Origin: Trichuris trichiura
Taxonomy: Eukaryota > Nematoda > Enoplea > Trichinellida > Trichuridae
DNA length: 64,000 bases
NCBI GenBank assembly: GCA_037903355.1
Contig: JBAJFE010000023.1
Span: 1,488,001-1,552,000 of the forward strand
Direction of reading: 5' to 3'
The notes under the pieces were generated by a model. It had not been told where the DNA came from. It saw only the letters and a program-made list of their open reading frames with translations, and did no database searches. Both the position numbers and the translations under genes were made by a program. Positions 1 to 11,393 of the stretch are shown here, in pieces (positions within the stretch are counted from its first letter, which is position 1; each line of letters starts with the position of its first letter).

Positions 1-335
1 AGTCTACAGTAGCGACACCTACGGGGAAAAGTATGTTTTTTTCTCGCTATTTTGAGGCTATGTTGTTTCCTTGTTTTTGGGCTTAGGCTTAAGCCAGGGC
101 AGCACGTAACAGCCAGCGAAGCAACGTATTTTCCTCGCATCCTAACCTTAGCCTAAGCTAGGATGTAAGGGAAGTATATTCAGGAAAGCAGCTAGAGAAA
201 AACCCACTTTCTCCCGTAGGTGTCGCCCCTGTCGACTTGCAGTGGCATAGGTTTAACAGTTTGCTAGTTTGTCCTTTGGCATTGCCTAACGATTTTGGGC
301 GTCCTATGAAACGCTTGATTTCATAAATGGCCTGT
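1..335. mobile_element. Family A inverted-repeat element, copy A1
   Basis: Positions 6-25 (ACAGTAGCGACACCTACGGG) are repeated in inverted orientation at 213-232 with two differences, so 6-232 is bounded by 20-bp terminal inverted repeats. The interior holds short TTAGGC-like units in both orientations (around 83-95 and 146-160). A further stretch to about 335 (GCAGTGGCATAGG and after) is shared with the flanks of copies A2-A4, so the true element is larger and may be cut by the window start. No coding capacity is seen. It is a non-autonomous MITE-like element; its parent transposon family is unknown. Confidence 0.65.
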
Positions 336-673
336 TGCATGTGCATAACAGTTGAAAAAGCAAGGTTACGATGCTGAAGTTGTTTTATTATTACAGTGCA
401 ACAGTTGCAACTGCTTTAAGCTATTCTTTGTAACTGTAAACGTAGCATTATCTTTAAAAGAAGAGCAATAAGGAAGGAACAAGGCTTCAGAGTTTCTGTT
501 TTGGCCTCCGGGAAAAAGAACCGTCACGACGAGCGCTGAAATGCCGTACAGTACTATACCCACAGCTCGTCCATTGTATCCCGTCCGCTCTGGCGTAAAG
601 CGGTAGATTTTTGTTCCCGAAACTCGACTTTCTTGGGTGTAGGACAAGTTAAAATGGATGAATAATATTGAAA

Positions 674-681
674 TGATAAGG
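674..681. repeat. Left target-site duplication of the hAT element
   Basis: TGATAAGG, identical to 3191-3198. Eight bases is the duplication length made by hAT transposases. Confidence 0.9.
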
Positions 682-3190
682 CAGGGGTGGGGAACCTTTT
701 TTGTGCCGCGGGCCGGATAGAAAAAATGAAAAACAGCCTGCTTTATTTGCACGTATATTTATGAAGTCACCCCTAATGGGATGTTTGGAACTGCTTTTCC
801 CTGGTGAGGCGTGCGATGTCAGCTCCTTCTGATGACGTTGCTACTCGCAGCTGGTTCACCAGATTTGTGTCCGTGAGTCTGGTGCGCAGACGGCTCTTTG
901 CGATGGTAAGTTTTGAAAAGAACTGCTCGCAGCAGTAGGTTGTTCCGAACACGGACGCGTATTTCAAAGCATGTCTCCTCAAAACGGGAAATTCATCGTT
1001 GCTTATGTACCGCTTATAGAACTCAAGCAGCGGGAAGTTGTTGTATTTAGCTTTGAGCTCATCATCGCTTTGCAACTGAATGATCTCGTGCTGCAGTTCA
1101 TCGGGTACATCAACTGGTTCTACATTGAATGGAATGGCAAAGATGTTCAGTTGCATCTGTCTACTTTTCACATCGTTGAATCTTTCGCCAAACGCCTCAA
1201 GTAGTTTGGCACATTCACCGGCATACTCTAATGTCGTAGAAGGCTGCTGTCCCTGGAGTGTAGGAAAATGTACCATGTTGCCCTTTTCAAGTTGCTGTTT
1301 CCACAGCCTTAATTTGGCTTCAAATGCTTTCAAGTTTGATACGAGTGAGCTGAGAAGCTGGTTCGGACCCTGCAGCTTGATATTCAGTTCCGACAGGTAC
1401 TTGACAATGTCTACCATGAAAGCCAGGTCACAAAGCCACTTTCTGTCACTTAGTTCTCTGACAGGTTTGCTTTTGGCCTCCATGAACTGCTTAACTTCAT
1501 CGCGCAGTTGGTAAAACCTCGTTAGCATATTCCCGCGACTCAGCCAGCGAACTTCACAATGATAAACGAGATCACCATATTCGGAGGAAAGTTCATTCAA
1601 AAAATCTTTAAACAGGCGGTTATTATGCCCTTTGCTCTTGATACAGTTTACGCACGACACGACTACTGACATCACATTGTTGAAACGCAGCGACCGTGCG
1701 CAGAGACTCTGTTGATGTATGATACAATGGCATACTATCAAATCGTTCGGATCAAGACCGAGATTACTCATTTCCTTTTTAACAAATGCAACTAGGCCTT
1801 TTTGCAAGCCAACCATAGCTGGAGCGCCGTCCGTAGTCAGACCACTTAATTTTTCAAACTTTAACCCGAATCGTTCCATTGATAAAACGAGTTTCTCAAA
1901 TATGTCCTCACCCCTTGTAGTGCTATGCATGGCTTCCAGTGATAACAGTTCTTCTCGAGTCTCAAACTCTGCAGTTATTCCGCGAAGGAAAATGGCCAGT
2001 TGAGCGGTATTTGTTATGTCCGTAGTCTGGTCACAAGCCAGGGAAAAAAATTCAAAGTTACCTGCAGTACGCTTCAACGTTTTTTCAATGTCGTCTGCTA
2101 AGTCAGTGATCCGGTCTGAAACAGTTCTTCGAGATAAGCTAACACTTTCGAAAAGTTTTTCACTGGCTGGTGCTAGTAACTTCGCAGCTGCCACCCATGC
2201 ACTCTTTCACAAATTCACCATCTGCATGGGGCTTCAACTTCTTTGCGATCATTTCGCTCACTACGTAACTCGTTTGAAGAACGCTGTACGCGTCGCAGTG
2301 TGGCCTGGTGAAAGCGGCTTGTTGCGACTCCAAATTCCGTTGAAGCGCCCTGATTCTATCCAGACGCTCTTGGCCTTTCAATTCCACCAATTTTCCATGT
2401 TTTGTGCTGCAATGCCGTTCCAGATTAGCTTTTTTTATAACAGCTACTGAGTCGCCACAAACAAGGCAAACGGGCTTGCCCTTAAGCTCCATGAAAAAAT
2501 AGTCATTCGTCTATTTCTTTTTGAAAAATTCGACACTCCGTATCAACTTTTCTTTTCTTTGAACTGGCCATTTGTAGCGTTCGGTGAGCGCGAACACTAG
2601 CTTGCGATAAGCTGCACGAAACTTCAGGCGTCAGTATAACTTTATGGGCAACTCAGAGCAAAAAGGCAGACCTTTGGGACTATCCTGCAACCCAGTTGTC
2701 AAGAACATAATCACAACTACAGAAAAGGAAATAACCTTTTTGTACTTCGAAGACGTAAAGGACAGGCGGCCGACAGAAACTGATGAGAACAATAGCAAGA
2801 GAACGCGAGAACGATGCCAGTGACTGCTGAGAGCAAAAGAAAGCAGAAGTGCTCTAGCAAGCTGGACAGTCGTTATCTCGAACAAAGGAATGGTCCACGC
2901 TACTTATGCGCGCGCACACACTATAGTGGCGCCTACTGCTTGTCACCTAGGACTAACAATTTCGGTTTGTTGACAGAGAGCTGTCAGCAACGCAGTCTTT
3001 CGAGCAAGCCTGATGCTCCCTGCTTGTTACGCAAGATTTATGTTATTACTAGGATTCACATACAATACGTCCATCGTATTATGAAAAGTAACTTCCCACA
3101 ATCACATTTCACTGAATCTCGCATCCATGTGCGGTTGCCCCAACGCGTGGGCGGGAAATGGTCTCGCGGGCCGGACGTTCCCCATCCCTG
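682..3190 (-). mobile_element. Complete hAT-superfamily DNA transposon (2,509 bp)
   Basis: The left end reads CAGGGGTGGGGAACC with GCGGGCCGGAT a little inside; the right end reads GCGGGCCGGACGTTCCCCAT followed by CCCTG, which is the imperfect inverted complement. A perfect 8-bp duplication (TGATAAGG) flanks both ends. A transposase of the ZBED/SCAND3-like type lies inside on the minus strand. Ends of this form and an 8-bp duplication are standard for hAT elements. It lies upstream of the terminal MED23 exons, so it may sit in an intron of that gene. The perfect target duplication suggests a fairly recent insertion. Confidence 0.92.
773..2492 (-). pseudogene. hAT transposase, broken by one frameshift
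   Basis: The reading frame begins at the ATG at 2490-2492 and encodes a zinc-finger-like stretch (CLVCGDS, then two His residues at ERHCSTKH), followed by a helical linker. This frame closes at 2160. The rest of the protein continues in another frame from about 2194 down to 773 (473 residues); the two frames overlap by about 35 bases near 2160-2194, where a small indel must have occurred. The long part contains hAT family blocks: DQTTDI near residue 54, LTTDGAPAMVG near 118, CHCIIHQQSLCAR near 154, and a C-terminal dimerisation-like region (LRRHALKYASVFGTTYCCEQ). Apart from the shift the frame is open, so this is a young, nearly intact copy. Transposases of this type cut and paste the element at its ends. 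Whether this one is active elsewhere in the genome cannot be judged here. Confidence 0.85.
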
Positions 3191-3198
3191 TGATAAGG
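3191..3198. repeat. Right target-site duplication of the hAT element
   Basis: TGATAAGG, identical to 674-681. Confidence 0.9.
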
Positions 3199-4005
3199 GG
3201 ACATTTTTTTATAAAGAAGGCTTTCTATTTATTGCCTAATGCAGGTACTTTGAGCGCGTGTAAGGTTAGGCAGCGTATTGAATTGGACGTATCAAATGTA
3301 TAAATATATTTTTAGCCTTGAAAATGCAGTTTCCTTCTTTTTACGAGTGTGTAGAATTTCGTGAAATTACTCCGCGGGTTGTTCATCCGTATTCCGTTAT
3401 GAAATGTCTGCTTGTTGCGTTTTATTACATCGTAAACCGAAGATATACCTTGCGCATACCGGCGCCTCGAACTGTTGCTCTAGTTAACGCAGCTTCTACA
3501 AATATGGAAGTTATTTTGTTACAACATTATAATCGGAATCGGAATTTTTTCGTTGGTTTTACAGTAGAGCAAACTATCGACTATGCAGCGAGTAGCGTGT
3601 TCCTTGCTTATCATTTCTTTAGAAATATGCGTTCTTAAAATTTAATACAATTTTTACTTCTGTCAAAACTTTTGAATTTAATGTTCGCTTGAAAATTGAA
3701 AACTTATAGGCATCCAATGGTGGACAAATACGTCGTTCATTACTGGCTCAATGCGTTGGGTTTGATACTCACCGCGCTTCCGGTATTTTTAAGCCTTCAT
3801 TTGCTCTTATTATTATTACCGTAATTGTTAGTACTTACTTTTCATTAAGTCGGTTGTTTATATATTCGCTAATCCACCTTGTTTGCCGTATAAAAATTTT
3901 GCAAGGCAAAACAACAAACTGTGCAGGTCGTTGACCACGCGTCGTCGACGTGTAGGAACAATGAAGGACCCAAAAGCTCCGTTTGTTGATGTCTTGTTTT
4001 CAACT
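3199..4005. other. Probable MED23 intron, no assignable exon
   Basis: AT-rich sequence between the hAT element and the MED23 3' exons. A 106-codon open stretch at 3318-3638 (+) shows no recognisable domain and I do not call it a gene. More upstream MED23 exons should exist but none can be recognised here. Confidence 0.3.
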
Positions 4006-4054
4006 TTATTATTATTATTATTATTGTTGTTGTTGTTGTTATTATTATTATTAT
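4006..4054. repeat. (TTA)n(TTG)n(TTA)n microsatellite
   Basis: About 16 trinucleotide units, first TTA, then TTG, then TTA again. Read in frame this gives a run of leucines, but it lies just upstream of a likely splice acceptor (TTCGTCAAG, ending 4068) and more probably is the T-rich end of an intron. Confidence 0.9.
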
Positions 4055-4068
4055 GTGTTTTCGTCAAG

Positions 4069-4762
4069 GTGGCTTACGTCGAACCAATGTATCAAGCAAT
4101 AGTGAATCTTTTGGCTTCAAAAGATTTGGAATGCATCAAGGATGATATAAGCGCCAAGTTGGACTTTGACCAACAGTGCTTGCTGATGTGCGACTTGTAT
4201 CCGGCCAGGCTGCTATCCCTTGCGCACGCCGTATGGTGTCACTCCACTACCGGCGGTCTTCAATTGCTTGTACAGTAAGTGAACATTATTAACTGCGTCG
4301 ACCGGACACGGCGCGTTCGTTGTTTTTTTCTTCCCGCTGCCTTTGAAGAGCAATGAAAACTTCGTGGAAACTTCAAGTGAAAACAGAAACGCAATTTTTG
4401 TACGTCTGCCACTTGACGGCTCCGTTGCTTCTTCGCTTGTCGCAGGAGCGGTCGAAGTGTTGTTACGACGTACGTTGAAGCATTATAGCGTCCGTTTCGA
4501 TCAGTTTAACCGCCGACAGTTGCAGGTTGGAATCGCCGTTTACGAAATGTTGTACAATGTGGATAAGCAGGTAGCTGAGCTCCAATACGAAGATCTGATA
4601 TGCGATTTTCTGTACCATATAAAGTACATGTTTCTTGGCGACAGCATGCGCCACGAGACAGATCGTGTCATATCGCAGCTGCGCCCTTCGTTGCAACGTA
4701 AACTACGCTATATCGGCTTCATGCAATCAGACCAGTCGACTGTCGTAAATGTCGGCCAATAA
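4069..4762 (+). CDS. MED23: Mediator complex subunit 23 (SUR-2), C-terminal exons
   Basis: Partial gene. The exon 4069-4274 begins VAYVEPMYQAIVNLL and contains LMCDLYPARLLSLAHAVWCH. An intron starts with GTAAGTG at 4275; an acceptor ending at 4350 joins in phase. The last exon runs to the stop codon at 4760-4762 and contains IAVYEMLYNVDKQ and ICDFLYHIKYMFLGDSM. These match, as I recall it, the C-terminus of animal MED23, including the spacing of FLYHIKYMF and the RPSLQRKLRYIGF block. MED23 is a large tail-module subunit of the Mediator complex and links activators, including ETS factors in the Ras/MAPK pathway (sur-2 in C. elegans), to RNA polymerase II. The full protein is about 1,350 residues, so only the last fifth is here. 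A better-looking acceptor at 4445 would break the phase. The exact exon limits are uncertain; the family call is fairly firm. Confidence 0.75.
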
Positions 4763-7700
4763 TTGGCGAGAAAGTAAGCACTTATAATCTCATCCGGAAT
4801 AGGCGAGTCCGCCTACCGTTCCACTAACTTAAATGTTATTGTTATTTGTTGTTGTTGTTGGTGTTGTTTTTGTTGTTGTTGTTATTGTTGCTACTTTATA
4901 AAGGCATGGGTTCTTCGATTGTTTAAATCACACTTTTGCCCTTTTGTTTTATCAAAGTCTAGCCGTCAGCTGAAAAGTTCGATAGAATACTTGTTTTTGT
5001 TTGCTACGCGAAAGTTAGACAATGCATTTCTCGCTTACGGAATATTTTAACGCTATTTTCAGCATTTGTTTTGAAAAGCTTTACGAAATGACCGCGCTTC
5101 CGTGTTTATTTGTCCCGTATGGAGAATCGAGCAAAAATATTTTTAGGTTGAGTCATTTACAGACAGAACTTTGAGCGTTTTAACTTTGTAGCCCGAAATG
5201 TAAAAACTGGACTACAAGTAAGTTTTTCTACGACGGCATGCCGCGTCGTGATGACGCATTTTTGTACCCAACCTTTGCGACCATAGTTAAGTATCTTATT
5301 AGGGCCTTAGGCGGTAGGTTGGAAGCGAGATTACAATAAACCGAGTGTTCTCCAAGCATGGATGAAAATGTCCAGCCTTTAATTCATTGCGTAAAGTGCT
5401 TGATAAAACAAAGAGACGAACGGAAATTTTCAGCCACTCTTTATGGTTGGTTGATAATAGATAGCCGCTTCAATTCACGCGGACATGTTGGGTGACCCCG
5501 TCAGCTACGATTTCGCGAGTTCGGGTGATAACAGTCCGTTTGTTCTTTTTCACGTTCGTAGGCTTATTAGCATATGCGTCGCTCTCGCCGCCCACTCGAG
5601 TTTTTCGTATGCTTCGCAATTTTGAAAACGCGTTTATAGATTAGCCTACTTTGTTCGTCTGTTGCACGCTCGCCTGTCTATCTGATAAGGTCGCTTCGAG
5701 CGCGCGCAGCTTTGTTATCTATGATAATACGCGCGTTGGATGTTCGCTAGTGTTCGCAGACGCTTGTCGCGGCATTATCTTTCCGGTTGCTTGTTTGTGC
5801 GGTTGTTTTCGTAGTTCGCTCTGCCGTGCATTCCGTTGCTGTCGGCAGAGTCGTCCGCTATTCGTTTATGGCTGCTGCAACGACAAGTGGTCCTCCGATC
5901 CGGATAGTTTCCAGCGGTGCAACGTTCAAAAGCCAGGATTTCCACTCTTCTCGGTGTTACTACCGAGAATGGCGGTTCATATACCCGGTGAGCTCTATCA
6001 CGCGTGTATGAACCGCCGAAGAGTGAAGAGGAGAAGTTGGACAGCATTGCTTGTGGTTTTCCTCGAAACAATGGCAATCGTCATCTCACGAGCTGACCTT
6101 ATGCCACACTACTGATAACGTTACCGCCATTGGAACGACTGAAGACAAGTTGTTGACCAGACGCAGTTCTTCTGTTTGGCTACTTCGGCTCCGACCGCTA
6201 ATACCCCTATGGTCCCAACCCGTTTGTTACGGAAGCCGGTGACAGCACCCAGTCAAGTCGATGGATGATACACGATTCGTTATCTTTCGATGTTCATCAC
6301 CCGGCTGTGTTGGCTGTATCTCTTTGCCTTCGCGAAGGCTTTCAAGCCCTGTAAGAGCTGCAGAATGTACGCTGGCACCCGGTTGTCGCTGTTCAGTCTC
6401 ATGCTGTCACCCTGACCAGCCTACAACCCCAGATGGACCGATCTATGTGCCAGAAACGAATCGGCGGAACTTGAAGTCAGTCGTTTCGGCACAGTCGGGT
6501 TTCCATCAAGTGAGCGGAGAAGGGCACGTCTCTTCCTTGCCTTTCTGGCTCTCACTTTTTAATCGTAAATCTTCGAATGGTTGAAAGACTTAGCCGTTGC
6601 AACAGTGCCGTCCAGAAAACGCTGTGAAGCCCCCAAAATGATAAGCGATTTTCAAAGTGGGCTAGAGCGATCGCGCTGTCTCGCCGTTGTGTCAGTGCAT
6701 CGAGGGCGGTAATGTCCGCCGTTTTCGGAAGTGCGTATGACTCAGCGTCTGGTGATTATTCATTGCGTCAAAGCGAAGATACTTAGTGAACATCCTCTGA
6801 TTCATGGAGCACCTCGTACTTCGCTAGAGATTGGCCGCTATCAGAAAATAGAGAGTTGGTCAACAATTCAATCCGCTCCGCAGCGATCTCAGGGCTACAA
6901 GCAAATAGTTGGCATATTTTTTCTACCCTGAGCTTATTATTGTCAGCGCGATCAATCTCTTCCTTTCCGTCAATAGCTGTTGCTGCATTGTTATCACCTC
7001 GTCGCGTTGCCTTCAGTTTTTTCCGTCGTTTTGTTTATTTTTGATTACTATTAAACCATATAGCTGCAACTGCAACTTTTGATGCTTTCGATACAGCAAC
7101 GGCACTCGCTATGGGTCCTAAGACGCCTAAGGAAAGCGTTAGTGCGGCATGAGCTGCTACGGATACGCGCGCAATCAGTAATACGTTGTAATTTTCACTT
7201 ACTGTGTTTTCCTACTTTGAAATTTGCCATTCCAGATTTCACTTAGAGACCAACACTTGAAACGGCTTCTTTGAAATCGTATGTTAGCGCCTTTTTTATG
7301 CGTTGATTTACGCTTCACCTATCGATCGAAACGCGCGCCTGCAACTGCCAAAGTATGAAAGGTAAGTAACCTTTTCTTCAAACTTCGCTTAGACAGCGAA
7401 CGAATAGAAATTCACTTGATGTGTGACACAGGATAGGTGGTTGTCTTTGCTTCTGAAGTTGACATTTTTTGTAAAAGGCAGAATTTTTAGCTTCGGTACA
7501 ACTTTTCGTAGCCCGAAAAACTGACCGTTCTGTTAGCCAGCAAGACAACCCGATAATCTGCCGTGTATTTATCGAAATAATAGGAAACCTAAGTTCTAGA
7601 ATACTGTAGAGAAAACGCGCAGGTTACAACGGTCAATTTTAAATGCGATTCGTCCGGAACAACAACCTAATAGCAGCCGACGTTGACGAATTTTGCCGAA

Positions 7701-7967
7701 TCCCGAAAACTAAATTTAAAAATGACGGGCAGATTCTGCGCGCTTTTAAAATGGAAGAGGTAACAACTTGACGCCGTCACTTAAGTGTGAGCAATAGCAA
7801 AGCGTTTTCGTCGTCTTAAACTGCGCTTTTTGCGCTTAGGGTTTTAGAACTGTTTATTCAATAATATCTACAGGCTTATTGCATTAAATCTTAAAAGAAA
7901 CAACAAGGATGAGCTTTCGTGATGGCGTTTACGCTAAGACTGTTTATTATAATAAGAAATCAAAGCT
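4763..7967. other. No gene assigned; structured GC-richer segment at 5.7-6.6 kb
   Basis: No recognisable protein. Open stretches at 5651-6115, 6051-6242 and 6261-6584 (+) lie in a locally GC-richer part and switch frame without clear splice sites. They may belong to an unrecognised or decayed gene. The strongest signal is the hairpin structure at 5943-6025, listed separately. Confidence 0.3.
5943..6025. other. Three-way-junction inverted repeat (possible structured RNA)
   Basis: CACTCTTC (5943-5950) pairs perfectly with GAAGAGTG (6018-6025). Inside lie two hairpins: TCGGT/ACCGA (5951-5955 with 5962-5966) and GGCGGTTCATATAC with GTGTATGAACCGCC (5971-5984 with 6004-6017, a single G-U type mismatch). 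The nested pairing makes a compact cloverleaf-like fold of 83 nt. No tRNA A or B box is seen. It could be a structured RNA, a small fold-back transposon remnant, or chance. Confidence 0.35.
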
Positions 7968-8220
7968 GTGGCGGTCAAAATCCCGAATAGGTCAAAAATA
8001 CACTGTAAAATGTGTGGCCTTGTGGCAGTTGTGTATTGGCATCTTCTAGATAAGGAATGTTACTTGAGCAGAGGCGTTATTATACTGGTCTTGTTCGAAG
8101 TTAGTCAGTTTAATAACGTCTCTACTTAAATATATCCTTTATCCAGAGGGCGCCAATACACAACTGCACAGCGAAGCCAACTTTACAGTACATTTTCGAC
8201 TTATTCGGGATTTTGGCCCT
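7968..8220. mobile_element. Family B MITE, copy B1
   Basis: Left terminal repeat 7970-8006 (GGCGGTCAAAATCCCGAATA and on to CACTGTAAA) is inverted at about 8184-8218 (ACTTATTCGGGATTTTGGCC end). A second inner inverted pair (GTTGTGTATTGGC near 8027 and GCCAATACACAAC near 8150) makes the whole 250 bp foldable. No coding capacity. A second copy lies at 18,573-18,805. Confidence 0.8.
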
Positions 8221-8866
8221 AACCCAAGTCAAAAGCATGTAAGCTTTTGAGACTACGGTATTGTCAATTCTACCATGGAAAAAACGAGCAGTATTTTCTT
8301 TTATTTTGTCTCGCATCCTAAAACTACGTAGCTTTTCTGAGTCGTGAAGAAGAAATGCCTTTCGGAGATCAGTTTTTTGGGCCCTTAGCAGTGTCATGTT
8401 CAACGCTAAGAACAAGAAGATTCATCCGCTGCCGAAAAGAGCGCAGTCGCATGTAGAAAGTAATGAAGTAAAAAATTTGCATTTCTTTCTCTCTCAAACC
8501 GACAATACATTGTCGGTATGACGTTAAGGATACCCTGAGAGCCCTTGCGCGTACAGAATCGATTCAATATAAAAAACTCGTTTGCTCTTTCAGCCAATGT
8601 ACAATTCCGCCTGTTCAAAAGAGCGTAAAATCAACGGCGGGAACATTTTGCAGCATCAAAATTAAAACGAAAATATGCAAATTTCTTATTGGTCAATCGA
8701 TACACATTAATGTGAACTTTACAGCGCTGTCCGTAGCTGCTGGCCGGCAAGCAATCATGTACGCATAATCAAAGCGAAATAGCCGCATTTTTAAAAAAAA
8801 CATTCACCATCCGATATAGGTGCCATCGTAAGCAACAATCGTAAAGAATTGCCAACAAAGGTCGAC
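8221..8866. other. Intergenic, downstream of PAH
   Basis: AT-rich sequence between the family B element and the PAH stop codon. Two short minus-strand open frames (8122-8415 and 8406-8618) mostly overlap the MITE or lack any domain; nothing is supported. Confidence 0.4.
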
Positions 8867-11393
8867 TCATCGTTCGTAGTTATCTTTACCGTCAATTACC
8901 GTCTGTACATCGTCGATTTTTTTCAGGCTATTTTCGACCAAATGCAAATCGTCTAAAAGAATAGCATACGGCATTTTTCGCTCGGACATACCGCCCCATT
9001 TGAAGGTTACAACGCGAAGTATTATACAAGTTGTGCGCAGGTAAATGTTTTGCATTCTTACTTCTAATGTCGTGCACAAATCGGCTAAGTATCTCAGCGT
9101 TGTCCAATAGTTCAACCCTTTGCGTATACGGATCGTAGCGAAAGTTGAAAGCTCTCGGTATGGACAATGCCCAATTTCTACAACAACAGTTGATATTGTT
9201 GCTTGAACGAATAGTATCGAAATGAATTGGTACCTTAGTCTCTCTTTCGCGCTATGAAATGATTCGGCCAAAAAGTATAATGGTTGATAGGACGTAATTG
9301 GGTACTCAGTTGTTGCTGTTACTTCCGGATCGAACGGTAACACTTTCGGCTCGTCCGTTAGGCAGTACTGCAAGGAAGAAAATTTGAATAATCAATTTGC
9401 ATATGCTTGGTTGTACCTGCAGCTCGCCAAAGGACGACAGTAGACCAGCACCGTAGGCTTTTCGTTGTCCATTTTGTTGGCATACTCCGAATTCGACGGT
9501 AAACCAATACAGCTGCAACGAGATATTGGATTTGGCATCTAATAGCCCCGCTTCGCTATACGGTGGCAAGTTTTTCTATAACTTCGTCCGGAGCGCCCAA
9601 GCTACACAAGCCGATTTCTTGCGAGAACTGGGCAAAATCTGGGTCGGCAAACAAAGGTACGTGACCAAGCAACTCGTGGCAAACGTCCCTAAAAGGCGGC
9701 CAGTCATTTCGGCTATAATTTTTTAAAGAAAAAGTTCCTACGGTTCCGGCGTATACTTGGGGCATGACGAATGACGGATGTATTGCGTTGTATGAAAAAC
9801 ACGGAATGCAAAACCAGCCAAAAAATCTCGCGAGCTCAGCAGGCCGGCAACTGGTCGAACGGTAAAACCAGTACATTCTTAAAGCTTGTCCATCTTGTAT
9901 GCTTACTTGTACGTCGTAGCACTAACCTCTGAGAAATTCGGACACATCCTGCAATTGCGGAATGGCGTTTTCGCTGTAGCCGCAATTTTGTTCCAAAAGA
10001 GGGAAAATATGGTTGAACTCGCGGCAAGCGTGCGTTGGATAAAGACGTTTGAGTTCGCGGTAAACTGTTGCCCACGTTTTCGTCTCCTCTTCCGTGTATT
10101 CCACTCTTGGAATAGGTTGACCGCTGACAATGGCAAAAAAAACCAACAGCGCCCTAAGCTACACCCACTTAAATAGAATTGCTACGTACTGACGGTAGTT
10201 GTGAGCAATGTCGGCAAAGATTTTTCTTCGCCGACGGTACACTTCGTCCTTGAATCCCTAAAAAGTAATTTAAAACCTATTTTTGTTTACAACTTGAGAA
10301 AAGCGCATTTGTCGTAACCTACTGGATGGTCTGCATCCAGTTCGGCACCGTATGTCAATACGCGGTCGGCAAATAAGTCCAAATCTTTAATCTTCTGAGG
10401 AAACCAAGGCACAGCGTCTTAAGTATATGCAGGTTAATTTCGGGTACTTTAAGCTTAAATAACCGCGCGTTGCCAAACGGAGATTTATTCTTGCATTCGA
10501 GCGTTTGAAGAATTTTTTTTGCATAACGTCTCGTTGCAGCTACGCTGTTCCTTGTCTACAGTTTATCCATACAGCCGATAAACTTTTCAAAAGTCTTTTA
10601 TCTCAATGCGTAAGCGATGGGACGTTGCGACATTTTTAAATTTAAGCCAATTGTGTTTCTCGCGCGTAAGCTCGCATCCTTTATGATGAAATGGACTTTT
10701 AGTCGTCAAAAACAACCGCGAGCGAAAGCATTGGATTGAAAGGCTTTTTTTTAGGTCGATCGATCGCTCACCCTTCCAACCAGCGTAAAGTTGGATAAAA
10801 AGGTATGAAAAACGATTGACGTTTTTCAACGCTGTTTTCCATTACAAACCAATGGTGAAGAGTAATGTTTTGTTTACGGAAGCGCGTTTACCTCGACAGG
10901 CGCGTTGCGGACCAAACGATTGCACGGAGACTCGATCGGCTATATTGTGAAGCATGTTGAAAATTGTGTCGCATTCTTCCTTCATTCCGTTGCATTCTAT
11001 CAGAAAGTCGTAGCAACCTTCCTTGCGCGAAGGGCGGCTTTCTATGTGCACTACGTTCACTTTGTGCGCCTTAAATCAACAGCCGACCGGAAAATGACGA
11101 CGCGCAGCTTTTGAATGGAAAAAAATGGACCTCGAAAATTTTCAACGAAGCAATCAGCTCGCTGACTCCTTCCTTTAAGGTAATGATTAAGTAGAACTTT
11201 CCTTTTCCGTCCAACGGTACGTCCAAGTATGTATTCATACGATATCTCTGCAAAAAGAAACGAACACTTTTGGCAAGTAAGTTTCTATTGTAAACATGAA
11301 TATGGTAAATTGAAATAAAGTAATTTGCATAAATCGTCTTACGCTTTGCATGGACGGAATGGACTTGGAAGTCGAGTTCAAAATTTCAGCCAT
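8867..11393 (-). CDS. PAH: Phenylalanine 4-hydroxylase, 12 exons, complete
   Basis: Converts phenylalanine to tyrosine using O2, tetrahydrobiopterin and non-haem Fe(II), in the cytosol. Exons (minus strand, 5' to 3'): 11393-11343, 11247-11131, 11069-10892, 10417-10323, 10257-10190, 10123-9927, 9877-9742, 9688-9562, 9512-9417, 9367-9234, 9177-9062, 8952-8867. All junctions have GT/AG and every phase matches, giving 466 residues (human PAH has 452). An N-terminal ACT regulatory domain carries HIESRPSR at residue 64; the catalytic domain has [32 protein letters not shown] and YWFTVEFG. In my count the iron ligands are His285, His290 and Glu330, the same numbers as in human [23 protein letters not shown] favours PAH over tyrosine or tryptophan hydroxylase. 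The C-terminal tail (helix ending NYER) is short and divergent. An AG two bases before the ATG (11397-11396) fits a spliced-leader acceptor. Exon 2 ends with a weak donor (GTCCAT). In nematodes this enzyme also supplies a cuticle-melanin pathway. Confidence 0.95.

Noticed and set aside
3883..4068. Poly-leucine stretch as a membrane or signal segment of MED23
   Set aside because: It is a TTA/TTG microsatellite, MED23 is not a membrane protein, and an in-phase acceptor follows it.
9743..9876. Continuous minus-strand frame through 9876-9556 reading as one PAH exon
   Set aside because: Its first half is the wrong frame. The true exon 7 ([15 protein letters not shown]) uses another frame and a 53-bp intron (9741-9689) lies inside the apparent ORF.
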